The translations under genes and the position numbers were made by a program. Under the pieces are notes generated by a model, which was not told the origin of the DNA, searched no databases, and saw nothing but the letters and a program-made list of their open reading frames with translations. Shown here piece after piece: positions 31,543-42,437 of a stretch of DNA of 64,000 bases; the first letter of the stretch is position 1, and each line of letters begins with the position of its first letter. Source of the DNA: Diplosphaera chodatii (lineage: Eukaryota > Chlorophyta > Trebouxiophyceae > Prasiolales > Stichococcaceae); the NCBI GenBank assembly GCA_032358165.1, contig JAALGY010000036.1, positions 620,001 to 684,000 of the forward strand. Reading direction: 5' to 3'.

Positions 31543-34500
31543 ATGGCCACATTGATCGCCGGCACAGCGGGCCTGCTCGGCATCTTCAGCTGCGGGGCGC
31601 AGCTATCCCGACACAGACAGGAGGCACAGTCTGACTTGGCCGAGCAGCAGCCTGCGAAGCATCTTCCGGACTGGGCTCCGGAGCCGGCCGCTGCGCCCGC
31701 GCTGCCCATCGACACGCAGCTGCACCGGGCGCCGTCCGTGCTCGATGTCCTCGAGAGCAAATGGTGAGAGCTACTCGCACATGCTACACCCGCCACGGTC
31801 CGGATGCAGCCCGCAGCGGCCCAGCAGCACACATCTTGTATGCAGCACCGTTGAGCTCACAGCAGGCTAGTATCGACGGGCGTGAGGCACACTATCCACG
31901 GAGCCGCCGCAGCGTCCGGGTGTCATGCATCACATCACGCGTTACACCAGAGTGCCAGTAGTCGCACGGGAAGCCCTAATAGCGCAGATCTGATGCTTGT
32001 ATGCTGCTAGATTGCTGCCTTGGTCGGCGCCGGCCGCGCCCCCGCGTCACATCAACCAGAAACCACCGCATGACTCACTTCTGGTGCGCCCTTGTAGCTG
32101 CCCATGCTCATCGGTGTGCTTTCCTCGGTGCACCCAGGTTCGGATCCGTGGAGTCCAGCAACCCCAGCAGCCACTTCCACGACAGCGCAACCAGCGTGTC
32201 GCCGCCTGAGCGGCGTCAGCGGCAGACCGCGGCCGAGGCACGCGCCGCACTTGCCGGGCGGGCGGCCACAGCTCCCACAACCGCCCGGCCGAACAGCCAG
32301 CAGGGCAGCAGCAGCGGAGGCAGCCACTTCAGCAGCGCCTCGCGCCGCATAGACGTGTCCGCCAACGGCAGCAGCGCGCACTGGAATGGCGCCGCGCCGG
32401 TCAAGCGGCTGCCGCCTGCCAGCGGGTCGGCGCCAGACACGCCCGAGTGGATGGACCGCTCCAGCCTGGCGGGCGACCTGTCGGTGATCGACAGCAGCGG
32501 CGCGCCCACGCCGCTCGCGCAGACTGCTTCCTCAGGGGAGGCGGTCCTTGAGGACGAGCTGACGCAGCGTGGCGGCGACGCAGCCGCCGCGGTGCTGCGC
32601 TCCCAACAGCAGGCGCAGCGGGACGACGTGCGTGAGGCGCAGCCAGTGACGGAGCTGTTCGGCACCTGGGCGCGCCGCCAGAAGCACTTCCCCCGCAAGT
32701 CCGAGGTCAGTGGCGGTTGTGGCTGTCAGACAGACGAACGCTGCCAGTGGTGCTGCGGTGGTGTGTAGAGGAGCACTCTGTCGTTGCCCTGACAGTCTGC
32801 ATTTGCTGTCGGAAAGCAGGCACACAGCACCCGCCCCAGCACCGACACCGCCGGCGGCGACAACGGGGTGGGCAGCATCGACTCGGCCGCCGCACACGGG
32901 GTCGCAGCGGAGCAGGCCCGCGGGCCCTGGCAGCCCCCGGTGCAGGCGCCGCACCAGCGCGTGCGTGACGCGGCGGCAGCCCGCCACATGCGCAGCACAT
33001 CGTCCGGCGACGACGACGACAGAGCCAAGGTGCTGCTGCCAATGCTCGTGATTGTGCTCATGCCACCCAGCTGTCACCCAGCTGCACCCCCTTGGTGTGC
33101 GGATCTGAGATTACCTTCCTCGTGCAACTGTGCATCCACGGTGAAGACTGCTGCTGACAGCTGTCCCGGACACACAGGAGCACGCGTGGCGCTGGCGCTT
33201 TGGGCGGCGCTGGGCAGCCGAGCAGGCGAAGCAGTGGGACCCAGAGTACGGCAAGCAGGCCGGCGATGAGGACGGCTGGGACGAAGCACTAGGTGAGCTC
33301 CGCATTCACCTGGGTCCTCTGATGCGGAGTCCATGCAGGATGCACAGCAGGTGCCAACTGCATGTGCATTCACGAATACGCAGCAGATGTTGCCCCACCT
33401 GCAGTCTCCAGCCAGCACGTGCGGCTCCAGCGCCAGCAGCTGTTGCACCGTCCGGCGTGCAGCCTGAACCCTTCCTGCCGATCTGCAGGCTACCTGGACG
33501 CGTGCGGCGGCGGGCTGCACCTGCAGATCGGGCGCACCGTGAGCGTGGACAAGACGCTGGGCAAGGCGTCACTGCACCGCGACGGCTCCGCCTCCTTCAT
33601 GCTGGACCCCGACAGCCTGCAGGAGGAGGTGTGGCGTTGCCTTGGTCTCCTTACGACTGATCCACCATCTGTGATTGGCGCAGAAGTCTATCCCTCAGGG
33701 CCCTTCAGGTTGCTGCAGATGCTGGTGTGCACCTGCCGCTGTGACGTCGAAGGTCCGGCAACTGTGACGGGCGAAGGTCTGGCAGCTGATTGGTAAGCAC
33801 CCCCTGGCGCTGCATGTTGCAGGGGACGCTGTCGCGGGGCTCGTCGGACTACAACGCCACCCGCAGCCTGGGCGCCGTCGCGCGCAAGGCGCAGGAGCTC
33901 CTGAAGCGCCAGCAGCAGATCGACCAGGACGTGTCTCGGCAGTGGGGCGACACCCGCGCGGCTGGCGCCTCCTGGGCCGGCCAGGTGTGTGCACGGCAGA
34001 ACGCACGGCACTGACAGCTGCACATGCTGCGGGGCCGCACACTGCCCGCACCCGCTTTCCACCGTGTGAGCCGTGGCGGTTCTGCAGTGCCAAATGTGTC
34101 ACCGTTGTCAGGCGCTGAGCTGCTCGCGCCCCTGCGGCTGCAGTTCATGCCGGCGGTCACGATCGACATGCACGGCCGCTTCCCCTTTGTGCTGCTGCGC
34201 GCGGCGGACCGCTCGGGCGTGCACAAGCTGCTGGTGCGCGGCAAGGCCGGCAGCACCCACGCCCAGCTGCTGCAGGTGGGCCGCCGACCTGCTCTGGGCC
34301 CGGCCCGTGTTGATTGCCTGCCACTGCAAAGCTCGAAGGGCCATTGGATTTGACAAGTGGAGGAAGCACGCTTAATGCACAGTGAGTTCAGATGCCCAGG
34401 CCCCTCCAAACGCTCTTATGTCTCAGTGTGTGCATCGACGTGAGCCCCCGACACCAATGGTGGGCTAGTGTCGGCATGTCGTCGGTCGGCTGTCGTCGGT

Positions 34501-34999
34501 TGATTGGTCAGTGTGGGGTTGCAGGCTGCCAAGCAGGAGGCTGCGCAGCAGGCGTACCAGCGCCGGCTCCCAACCGCCACGGTCGAGATCATCGGCAATG
34601 GCACCATGACCTGGAGCCGGGAGCGCGACCGCTGCATCGATGTCTCTGACGGTGAGCTGCTGCGCTGGTGACCGCGTCAAAACCCTGAGACCACATTTTG
34701 CACCCTCAGGCATCCAGTACCACCTGCCACCTGAAAGTCGAAGCAGCCGAAGGTCCAGCACTGCAGAGCCTATCAGCATCTGCTGCGCCGTTCTCGACAA
34801 GTCACAACAAACCTGCCTTGGAAGGGCTTGAACGCATATGGTGGAAATGTTTGACCTGAATGCTACAGGGCGGGTGGTGAAGGGGTCGGACACGGTGGTG
34901 CGCACGCACGCGGATGCGGGCCGCCTGGCCGGGGCGCTCACCTCCTGCTCGCTGCCCATGAGCTACCGCGTCACCGTGGACGGCGCCCGCATGATGTGA
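31543..34999 (+). CDS. Multi-exon protein of unknown family
   Basis: Exon 1 (31543-31763) begins MATLIAGTAGLLGIFSCG, which could be a signal anchor. It joins in phase to 32138-32705 (SKWFGSVESSNPSSHFHDS). Next come 32820-33029, 33178-33292 (HAWRWRFGRRWAAEQAKQW), 33489-33628 (GGGLHLQIGRTVSVDKTLG), and an exon from 33823 (SSDYNATRSLGAVARKAQEL). Further exons start near 34110 (FMPAVTIDMHGRFPFVLLR), at 34524 (RLPTATVEIIGNGTMTWSR) and near 34870 (RVVKGSDTVVRTHADAGRL), ending at the TGA at 34997-34999. The middle is Ser/Ala-rich and disordered. The C-terminal half looks folded and beta-rich. I do not recognise the family; clean exon junctions show that it is a real gene. Confidence 0.72.
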
Positions 35000-36048
35000 G
35001 GCGGCGCACACAGCGGCGCGGCAGCTCTGGCGCCGCTTCACACAGCCGGCGGCCTCGAACAGCCGGCGGCCTCACGCCGCTGGAGCGCAGCCCTGACCAG
35101 CTAGCCAGCTGCCGACGGGTTGCCACTAGCAGATTCCGTCCAGACTTGCACCTTCGGGCTTTTTCACACAGCGAGCGATCCAGAAGCACTGCTGCGTGAT
35201 GGCAGCTGCACTTCCTTGGCTCGCAAAGCGCAGATCAGCTCACAGGCTGGCTGCAGACAGCTAGCAGGGTAGACAATTACCTTGGATGGCCTCAGAGGCG
35301 CAAGGTAGAAGCCACTGCAGCGCCGCTCAGCGCACGACGGTAGCACACACTAGAGGTACGCACAGCGCAACCAAACCCCTTCTGGGTGAACTATATATGG
35401 CAGGAACTGGCATGTGAACGCCGATGTGGGGAGGGGAAGGGAACTCGCAGGTGGACAGGGGTCATCATTTGGTCGCGTCTGGAGCTGCTTGTCTGTGGCA
35501 GCCAGGCAGCCACGGACGAATGGATTTGCTGGCAGGGCAGCATGGCAACCGTGCTGTGCAGGCCTGGCGAAAGGCTCAGTGCAGTGCATTTTTGAACCCG
35601 CAGCCGGGCTTTGGGTCGGCACACCTGCATCCAAGCTTTGTGCTGCTGAACATGTGCGCAGGAATTCTGACGGCAGCTTCTGTTTCACTACGACTTGCTT
35701 TCGTTATGTTGGGATGTTTGTGCATGCTCACTCGGTAATCATGGGCGCTTGTTGTCACTCATCAACGTGCCAGTCCTTGCCACATGTGCGGCTGCAGCTG
35801 TACCGCCTGCTGCCCTGCCAGGTCCAGCTCCATTGTCGCTCAGCATCAGTTGCACGATGCCAATTTGTTGCTTCCAGCAACACTCTCCTTCCGCCATTGA
35901 CCATTCTGATTCGCTGGATCAGTCTGACATATCAGATTCCACTTCCGACTGACAGTTGCTCGCATGACGACAAGATGTGCGCCGGCATGAGCAAGTAAAC
36001 AGATTGCAGGACGATTCAGCACGGGTCATCAACGCGTGCAGCACTTGC
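35000..36048. other. Intergenic region upstream of PIG-B
   Basis: About 1 kb without a supported gene. Overlapping frames of 112 (-) and 194 (+) codons at 35350-36000 lack splice context and domains. A TATATATGG-like string occurs near 35391. A non-coding first exon of PIG-B may be here. Confidence 0.4.
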
Positions 36049-38848
36049 ATGGTACTTTGTAGCCTCCAGTCCAGGTCTCTGCGCACCGTTGCTGTCGGCT
36101 GTCTGGCGCTGAGGGCTGCCAATGCGCTGCTGATCCGCACCACATTCAGCCCTGATGAGTACTGGCAGAGCCTCGAAGTGGCTCACCGCATCGTGTTCGG
36201 GTAAGCTGTCGCCTTGAGGATTGAAGAGGGTCGTGCTCCTCGCACATGATATTGAACACTAGATTCAGGCAGACGCATGACGGTGGCCCGCAGATATGGA
36301 CATCTGACCTGGGAGTGGGCAGCGGGCATACGGAGCTACCTGCACCCGCTGATCTTCGCGGTACCGCTGCAGGTAATCATCTTGTTCATCCAAATGGCAA
36401 GCACACACAGCTGGGTGCCCATCGGGCTGCAAGCCCACATGTCCAAGTCAGATCGCCGCCACCTGCAGGTGGCCAAATGGCTGGGAGCCGACTTGCAAAC
36501 GGTCGTCCTGCGCACGCCGCAGCTGATGCAGGCCGCGTGTGCAGCGTCGACAGATGTGTACGTGTACCTGCTGGCGATGCAGCGCTTCGGTCCGGCAATT
36601 GCAGGGTGTGCATGCTTTGCAATAGCCGGCATGTACACCCCTGGTCCACGTGCTGGCAACGATGTGCCTGGTCAGATTCTGATAAGATCCGAAATATGCC
36701 TGAAGATCAGCAAAAGTAAGAAGTGTGCTGAGGACCTCAATGCCGGCCATGCTGCTCATACAGGTGGACCCTGGTCGCACAGCTGGCATCCTGGTTCAAC
36801 GCCTACTGCCTCGTGCGCACAGTTTCCAGCTCGCTGGAGGCACTCGCCGCGGTGGCGGCCCTGTACCACCTGGAAGTCTTCAGCCGAACCGCTGATGCCA
36901 AAGCGCGGCAGCATGTATATATTGCAGCATTGGCAGCGGCGCTCGGCGTCATGATCCGTCCACCAAGCCTGCTCTTCTGGCTCCTGCCAGGCACGTCACA
37001 TCTGTAAGGTTGCCCAGAAAGTGTCTGTGCAGCCCTACATGCTCACTGCATGCGCATAGTGTAGTGGGTGTGTACACCTTGCATTGCTGGCTGTGCAGGC
37101 ATAGTCGAGGTGTGCCATGCAAAGCATCAGCGCGCATCCCTGCTGCTGTACAGCATCACTGTCGGCAGCGCAGTGCTGGCAATGTCATGCACTGTGGACA
37201 GGATATTCTATGGCAGGTACTGATTTCAGTGATACGCTGCTGATTGCGATGTTTGACAGCGAAGCCGCATCACAGCATCTGCCTACAGTGGCAGTTCCTT
37301 GATCATCAGATTTGCACATTGATGCAGAACACAGAGTCGCATTCACACGGTTCAGCCGCCGCCTGCAGGTGGGTTTTCGTGCCGTGGGAGTTTGCAAGGT
37401 TCAACTTGCTGGGCAGCGGCAGCGCAATGTATGGGGCACACCCCTGGCACTGGAACCTGACCCAGGGTCTGCCCACCGTAACCGCGACTCTGCTGCCGCT
37501 TGTCCTTGCTGGCATGTATCTAGCAGCCAGGTACGGCAGCCCTGCAGCTAGCTTGGGTGCAGTTAAACTACACTTTACAAAGGCGCCTGCATCTTGCGGT
37601 AGTGAGATGCCATAACGGTATGTGTGCTTTCTGCAGAACCCAGCGGGATCTGGCAGCATTTGCGGCATGGTCCCTTGCCGTGTACAGCCTGCCAGCGCAC
37701 AAAGAGTTCCGCTTCCTGCTGCCAGCGCTGCAGCTGCTCATGCCCTACTGTGGCACTGCACTTGCTGCAGTCTTTTCACCTGCACATGAATCAGGTCAAC
37801 ATGGGCTAACTCAGCAAACGCAGCAGCCGCGGCAGCAGCAGCGGAGTACGGCTACCAGCAGCCATGCTGGTCTGACGAAGAGGCACCAACAACCTGCACC
37901 AGACTACCCGTCAGGCAGCAGGGAGGAGCAGCTGCCGCAGCTGCAGCAGCAGACCGCATGGGCCAGGCGGCGGCGGCGTGCGCGCCTCGCGGCGGCGATT
38001 GCCCTGCTGCTGCAGCTGCCGGCTGCGGCGTACTTCGGGCTGGTCCACCAAAGGTGCTGCTGGTGGTGCTGCGTGACTGTGGGCCTGGGGCCACCAGCGG
38101 CCGGCCCTTTGCACTAGGGAAAGGCTGTGACACCTGCATCCATTGCTGCAATGCACTTGCACCCACAGCCAGTGCACTTACAACCGAGCATGTCACCCGG
38201 ATGCGCAGGGGCACGGTTGCTGTCATGTCGCACCTGGCAAAGCAGGCCGGCAGCCAGAGGTCTGGCGACTGGACGCTGTTCCTGACGCCCTGCCACGCCA
38301 CGCCGTGGCACTCCCACACCCACCGGCGCCTGCCGATGCGCTTCCTGGACTGCTCGCCACCCGGCTGGGCCCCGGCGGTGGCCTGCCTCAACCCTGTGCC
38401 GGGCTCCATAGGCGAACTTGACGGCAGGAGTGCCGGATGGGACAGGGCCCGGGTCGGCAGCACGGACAGCGTGGGCAGCAGCACGCACACAGCAGCTGGC
38501 GGGCTGCAGCCGGGCTCGGCAGCGCTGCGGGAGTGCCACAGGCGCTTCAATACCAGCGCAGCTGCAGACGCAGGCTTCCGCAGCGAGCGCCAGCAGTTTG
38601 AAGCAGCACCAGCGGCCTTCCTGCAGCGGCACCTCCCCTGGGGTCTGCGCAACAGCAGCAATGGGGAAAGCAGCAAGCTGCCCAGGCAAATCGTGCTGTT
38701 TGACGGCATGCTGGGCGGGGTAGCAGAATGGGCGCAGCCCCGGGGTTATGTGCAGACGGTCCAGTTTGGCCATGCCGATTTCGGGGTGGATGGAGAGCGC
38801 CAAGCGGCTGTGGTGCTGCTCGAACGGCAGCCAGGATTGCAGTTCTGA
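36049..38848 (+). CDS. PIGB: GPI mannosyltransferase 3 (PIG-B/GPI10)
   Basis: Adds the third mannose to the glycosylphosphatidylinositol precursor in the ER lumen, using dolichol-phosphate mannose. Exon 1 (36049-36200) has [20 protein letters not shown] and [11 protein letters not shown]. It joins in phase to 36294-36372 ([19 protein letters not shown]). The acidic pair FSPDEYWQ is the catalytic loop typical of GT22 enzymes. Later exons carry [61 protein letters not shown], the family hallmark [27 protein letters not shown], and the C-terminal [12 protein letters not shown] and RFLDCSPP. Several hydrophobic segments match a polytopic membrane protein. A Gln-rich low-complexity insert (about 37790-37950) lies after the HKEFRF segment. 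The frame ends at 38846-38848. Confidence 0.92.
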
Positions 38849-39341
38849 GGCACGGCACAAGCTTGACTTGCTTTCGAGCTTACAGACAGCAACATGGTCG
38901 TGCGATCCCCAAACTCAAAATGCTCTGGTCCGGCTTGGAGCTGGACAGCTGCTGCGGTGCGGGAAGCCAACTGCACCCAGTCTCAACCCAATGAACTTGG
39001 TAGCAGCACCTGCAAAGTTCACAAACAAAGCAATGCAGAACATCACCCCAAGCTCGTGGCTGCCAGCGCGCACAGCAACGTGGCGGTGGCAGCCAGTGTG
39101 AGCGAGAGGAAACACCAGCAGCCGGCACCAGCACTAGTGTTTGCTTTCAGTTGCTGCAGTTTTTCTGACTGTGAGTTATGTGTGCCACCCTCAGGAGGCT
39201 CAAGCTGCTGCGAAATCACGGAATGCTGACAATTAGAAGCCCAAGCCTTGCACGTCTATCCCACTCGCGCTGCCTCCTGTCTTGCCTCTCACTCATGCCA
39301 TACTACGTTTCCCAAACTTGCCGCTCTGCCACGCCGCTTGC
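38849..39341. other. Convergent intergenic region
   Basis: Between PIG-B (+) and the ankyrin gene (-) 3' ends. No feature recognised. Confidence 0.4.
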
Positions 39342-41079
39342 CTATGCTGCCTGCGCCGACTGGTTGCGGAAGGCGCTGCCCGGGATCTCCGCCAGCAGCG
39401 ACAGCGACTGCATGGCGGCGGCCGTCCCGCACATGTGGAAGGGCTGCAGCGTCGCGCAGCCGGCGGCCGGCCGGATGGGCGCCGGGCGGCCCGCGGCGCG
39501 GGGCACCGCCTTGCCGGGGGCCGCGCGCCGCAGCGGGGGGTCCGGCAGCCGCGGCATGGCGGGGGAGGCGGGGCGGGGGGTCTGTGGTGTGGCGGCGCCC
39601 CGCGGCGGGGACGCCGGGGCCGCCTGCGCGCGCGCGGCTCGCCGCGGGCCGGACTCCCGGGCCGGCACCCCGGTGGCGAGGGTGGCCAGCCACGCCGCCT
39701 CCAGGCGCTGGCGCTTGCCGGCGTGGCGCGCGACAGCCGCGGCGGCCGCCGTGATGGGCGCCGGCTCCCGCTGCATGTCGGCGGCGGCCGGGCTGCTGGC
39801 GCGCCGCTCCAGGCGCGCGCCGCCGGGGGCAGCCATGGCGGCCAGGCGCCGGGGGCTGCGCGCCGCGGGGCCGCCCGCCGCCGCGGCGGCCTGCTGCGCG
39901 GACAGCAGCAGCGCCGCGGCCGCGGGGCCGGCCGCCAGGTGCAGCGGCGTCGCACCGCAGGCGTCGCGTGCCGACAGCTGCAGGAAGCACGACGGAGATG
40001 AGTTGGAACTCAATCTTATCCTGATGTCAGGGCTTGAACGGCAGACAGCAATGCAGCACGGCAATCCATGCGCTTCGGACGACTGCCATACTTGGACAGT
40101 GGATGGCAGGACATCTGCATCTCAGACTGAGGTCATGTTGTCGGTTCGCACCTTGGCACCGCGGGCCAGGAGGATGCGCAGGATGGGCGCCGCCTTCAGG
40201 ACGGCGTCGTCAGTGCACGCCGCGGCGGCCAGCACGTGCAGGGGCGTGCGGCCGTGGGCGTCCGCGGCGGCGGCGTCCGCCCCGGCCTGCACCAGCGCCG
40301 CCACCAGGTGCACGTCCAGCTTGCCCGCGGCGGTGCGCAGCCGGCGGCCCATCCTGTTGGGGGTGACAACCAACATCAGGCCCTGCGCTTGGGGACCATG
40401 CAGCCAGCGCGGGAGGTCGCATACGCACAAGGACGCTGTTGTGACACGTCTGCCGGGGACGGCCTGATTGTGACGTGGGCTGACGATGCTGATGGTGTTA
40501 GGCACCATCATGCATGCCCATGCACGCCCAGCACAGCACGAGCATGGGACGTGGGACCACTCACTCGCAAGACAGCTCGGTCTCGATGGCGCGCGCGGTG
40601 GTGCGCAGCTCCGCCAGGTGCGGGGCGTCCGGCGCGGCGGCCGCCAGGCGCAGCCCCTGTCGCCACGCCAGCGGGTCGCGCGCAGCGCTGATGGTCCCAT
40701 CCACCTGCCTGGCCAGCGACTGCTGCGGCACCGGCGGCCGGGCTGAGCGGCTGTGCAGGCCCGGCAGCTCCCCCCGGGCGATCATGCCGCGCACGTCGTC
40801 GATGGTGCTGCTGCCGTAGCGGGGGATGGCGGCGCGGCGCGGCTGCGGCGGGGGATTGCCCGCCTCCGGCGCCGAGGTGGTGCGCATCAGCTCGCTGGCC
40901 CTGCACGCCGGCTCCTGAGGCGCTGCAGCGGCTGCTGACGGGCTGGCCCGGGCGTCCGACGGCAGGTGACGCCCCGCACCCGCAGGCGTCCTGCCGGTGG
41001 GTCCCAGATGTCCGATAGCCATGGCCCCGTCCGCTGTTGCTACCGCGACCAGCGCGTCCCAGTCTCTGCGCTGGTCCAT
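39342..41079 (-). CDS. Ankyrin-repeat protein
   Basis: Three exons join in phase: 40565-41079, 40152-40353 and 39342-39977, giving 450 residues from the ATG at 41079 (MDQRRDWDALVAVATADG). Two ankyrin repeats are clear: VAALVQAGADAAAADAHGRT with PLHVLAAA, then LLARGAK joined across the intron to LSARDACGATPLHLAAGPAA. The N-terminal exon carries IDDVRGMIARGELPGLH, which may be an extra degenerate helix pair. The C-terminal 180 residues are Ala/Arg/Pro-rich and probably disordered. It is a protein-binding module with no catalytic domain; the partner is unknown. The GC content of the last exon is extreme, which creates long spurious frames on the other strand. Confidence 0.8.
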
Positions 41080-42437
41080 GAGTGTCACCCTGCGGGGCGA
41101 CACGCAAGGACGTTGATGTTGACCTAGCCCAATATTCCTAACGACTCCCGAGTTGCCCGGGAGTCACTCACGGGTACAGCTGGCGGGCGTACTCTTGAGG
41201 CCGGCACGGCGGAATGCACTGCCCATCGATGTGGGGATGACCCCGTGAAGGCAGTGAGGGCGACGAGATCGAGCGACAGGAGCGCGCGACCGTAGACACG
41301 AGAAATTGATGCCGTTGCTGAGTATCGGGACGCCTTCTTCCACACAACGGTTGATCCGAAAACGGCGGCAGCCGCCGCGGCGGGCACGGGGCATAGCTAT
41401 CTGCATTGCATATAACCTCAGAGAAATCTGAGACGTGCAGCAGGGGTCAAGCACCACAACGATGGACACTGCGAGCCGCACTTCATCATGTTGGTGAGCT
41501 GGCGCGTGAGCGATGCACGAGACGCCGCACACGGCTGCCTCCAAGGGCAGCGGCGACGCGATCATGTTCATGCTTCAGGAAGACGCCGAGGCCTCTTGAC
41601 GCTGGTTTCAGCATGCGGACGTGCGCTCTGTGTAGTCATGTGCACTTGCCTGTTGGCTGCGATTGCGGCGCAGAGGCCAGGTCCCAGCTGCGTCCCGGGC
41701 ACTGGGCGACTGGGCCGCTGTTTGTGCTGGCCACGGTGTGCGCCTGAATGTCGTTGTTGCACCGCCGCTCGATGACGGAGCTCAAGTCCCCCTTGGAAGG
41801 TCTGGAGTCCAGGACTGCGACTGTCGACGACTTTACACGCGCTTGGCGCGGACCTCAGGCTGATTTGGACGCACTTCTTGAGTGTCTATGCCTGCGCTGA
41901 GGAGCATGCGGCTTGCCGGGCCAGGAATAGTATACAGTGTCCAAAACTGCACGAGAAGTCGCTTCGGGTGGCGCCAAAATATCTGTTGCGTCATGCCACC
42001 ATCACTTGATCCTTCTGACCTGGCACCGTACACATCTCCGACCGCTTGTGCGCTGTTGCGCCTGACTGCATGACTGAAACGCCACAAGCAATACGCTGCA
42101 AGCTGCCTGTGTACATGACCCGCTGATGCCTCTCATCAGGGACGCAGTCGCTTGTGCGGCTGGCACTTGAGTGGTAGTCGAGAGCCGGAAGTAATTGCAC
42201 AGCTGTCTGACTGTGCAGTGAGAAGGACACTGAACTCACAACATATCAGCGTCCGCCCCCCGCACATATCATCACAACCAAGCGTGTCAGTCTCCTCATA
42301 GCTGGTCATGAGGTTAGTCCGACCATCAGCACATGCCATTGCAGCGGCATGGGTATCTACACATCAGCCGCCACGCCATCAGACGCTCGGACTGCCTCCA
42401 GGAGTCCGCCACAAACGATGCGACCCTTCGACCACGC
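41080..42437. other. Intergenic region, 1.36 kb
   Basis: Upstream side of the ankyrin gene and downstream side of the dehydrogenase gene, both on the minus strand. Several frames of 60-135 codons exist on both strands, but none has splice signals in phase or a recognisable domain. Nothing else seen. Confidence 0.4.

Noticed and set aside
35414..35998. 194-codon plus frame upstream of PIG-B
   Set aside because: It lacks an ATG context, domain pattern and splice signals, and overlaps an equally long minus frame; probably spurious in GC-rich DNA.
39248..40467. Plus frames of up to 429 codons
   Set aside because: Antisense of the Ala/Arg-rich ankyrin exon; no splice logic and low-complexity Arg/Ala content.
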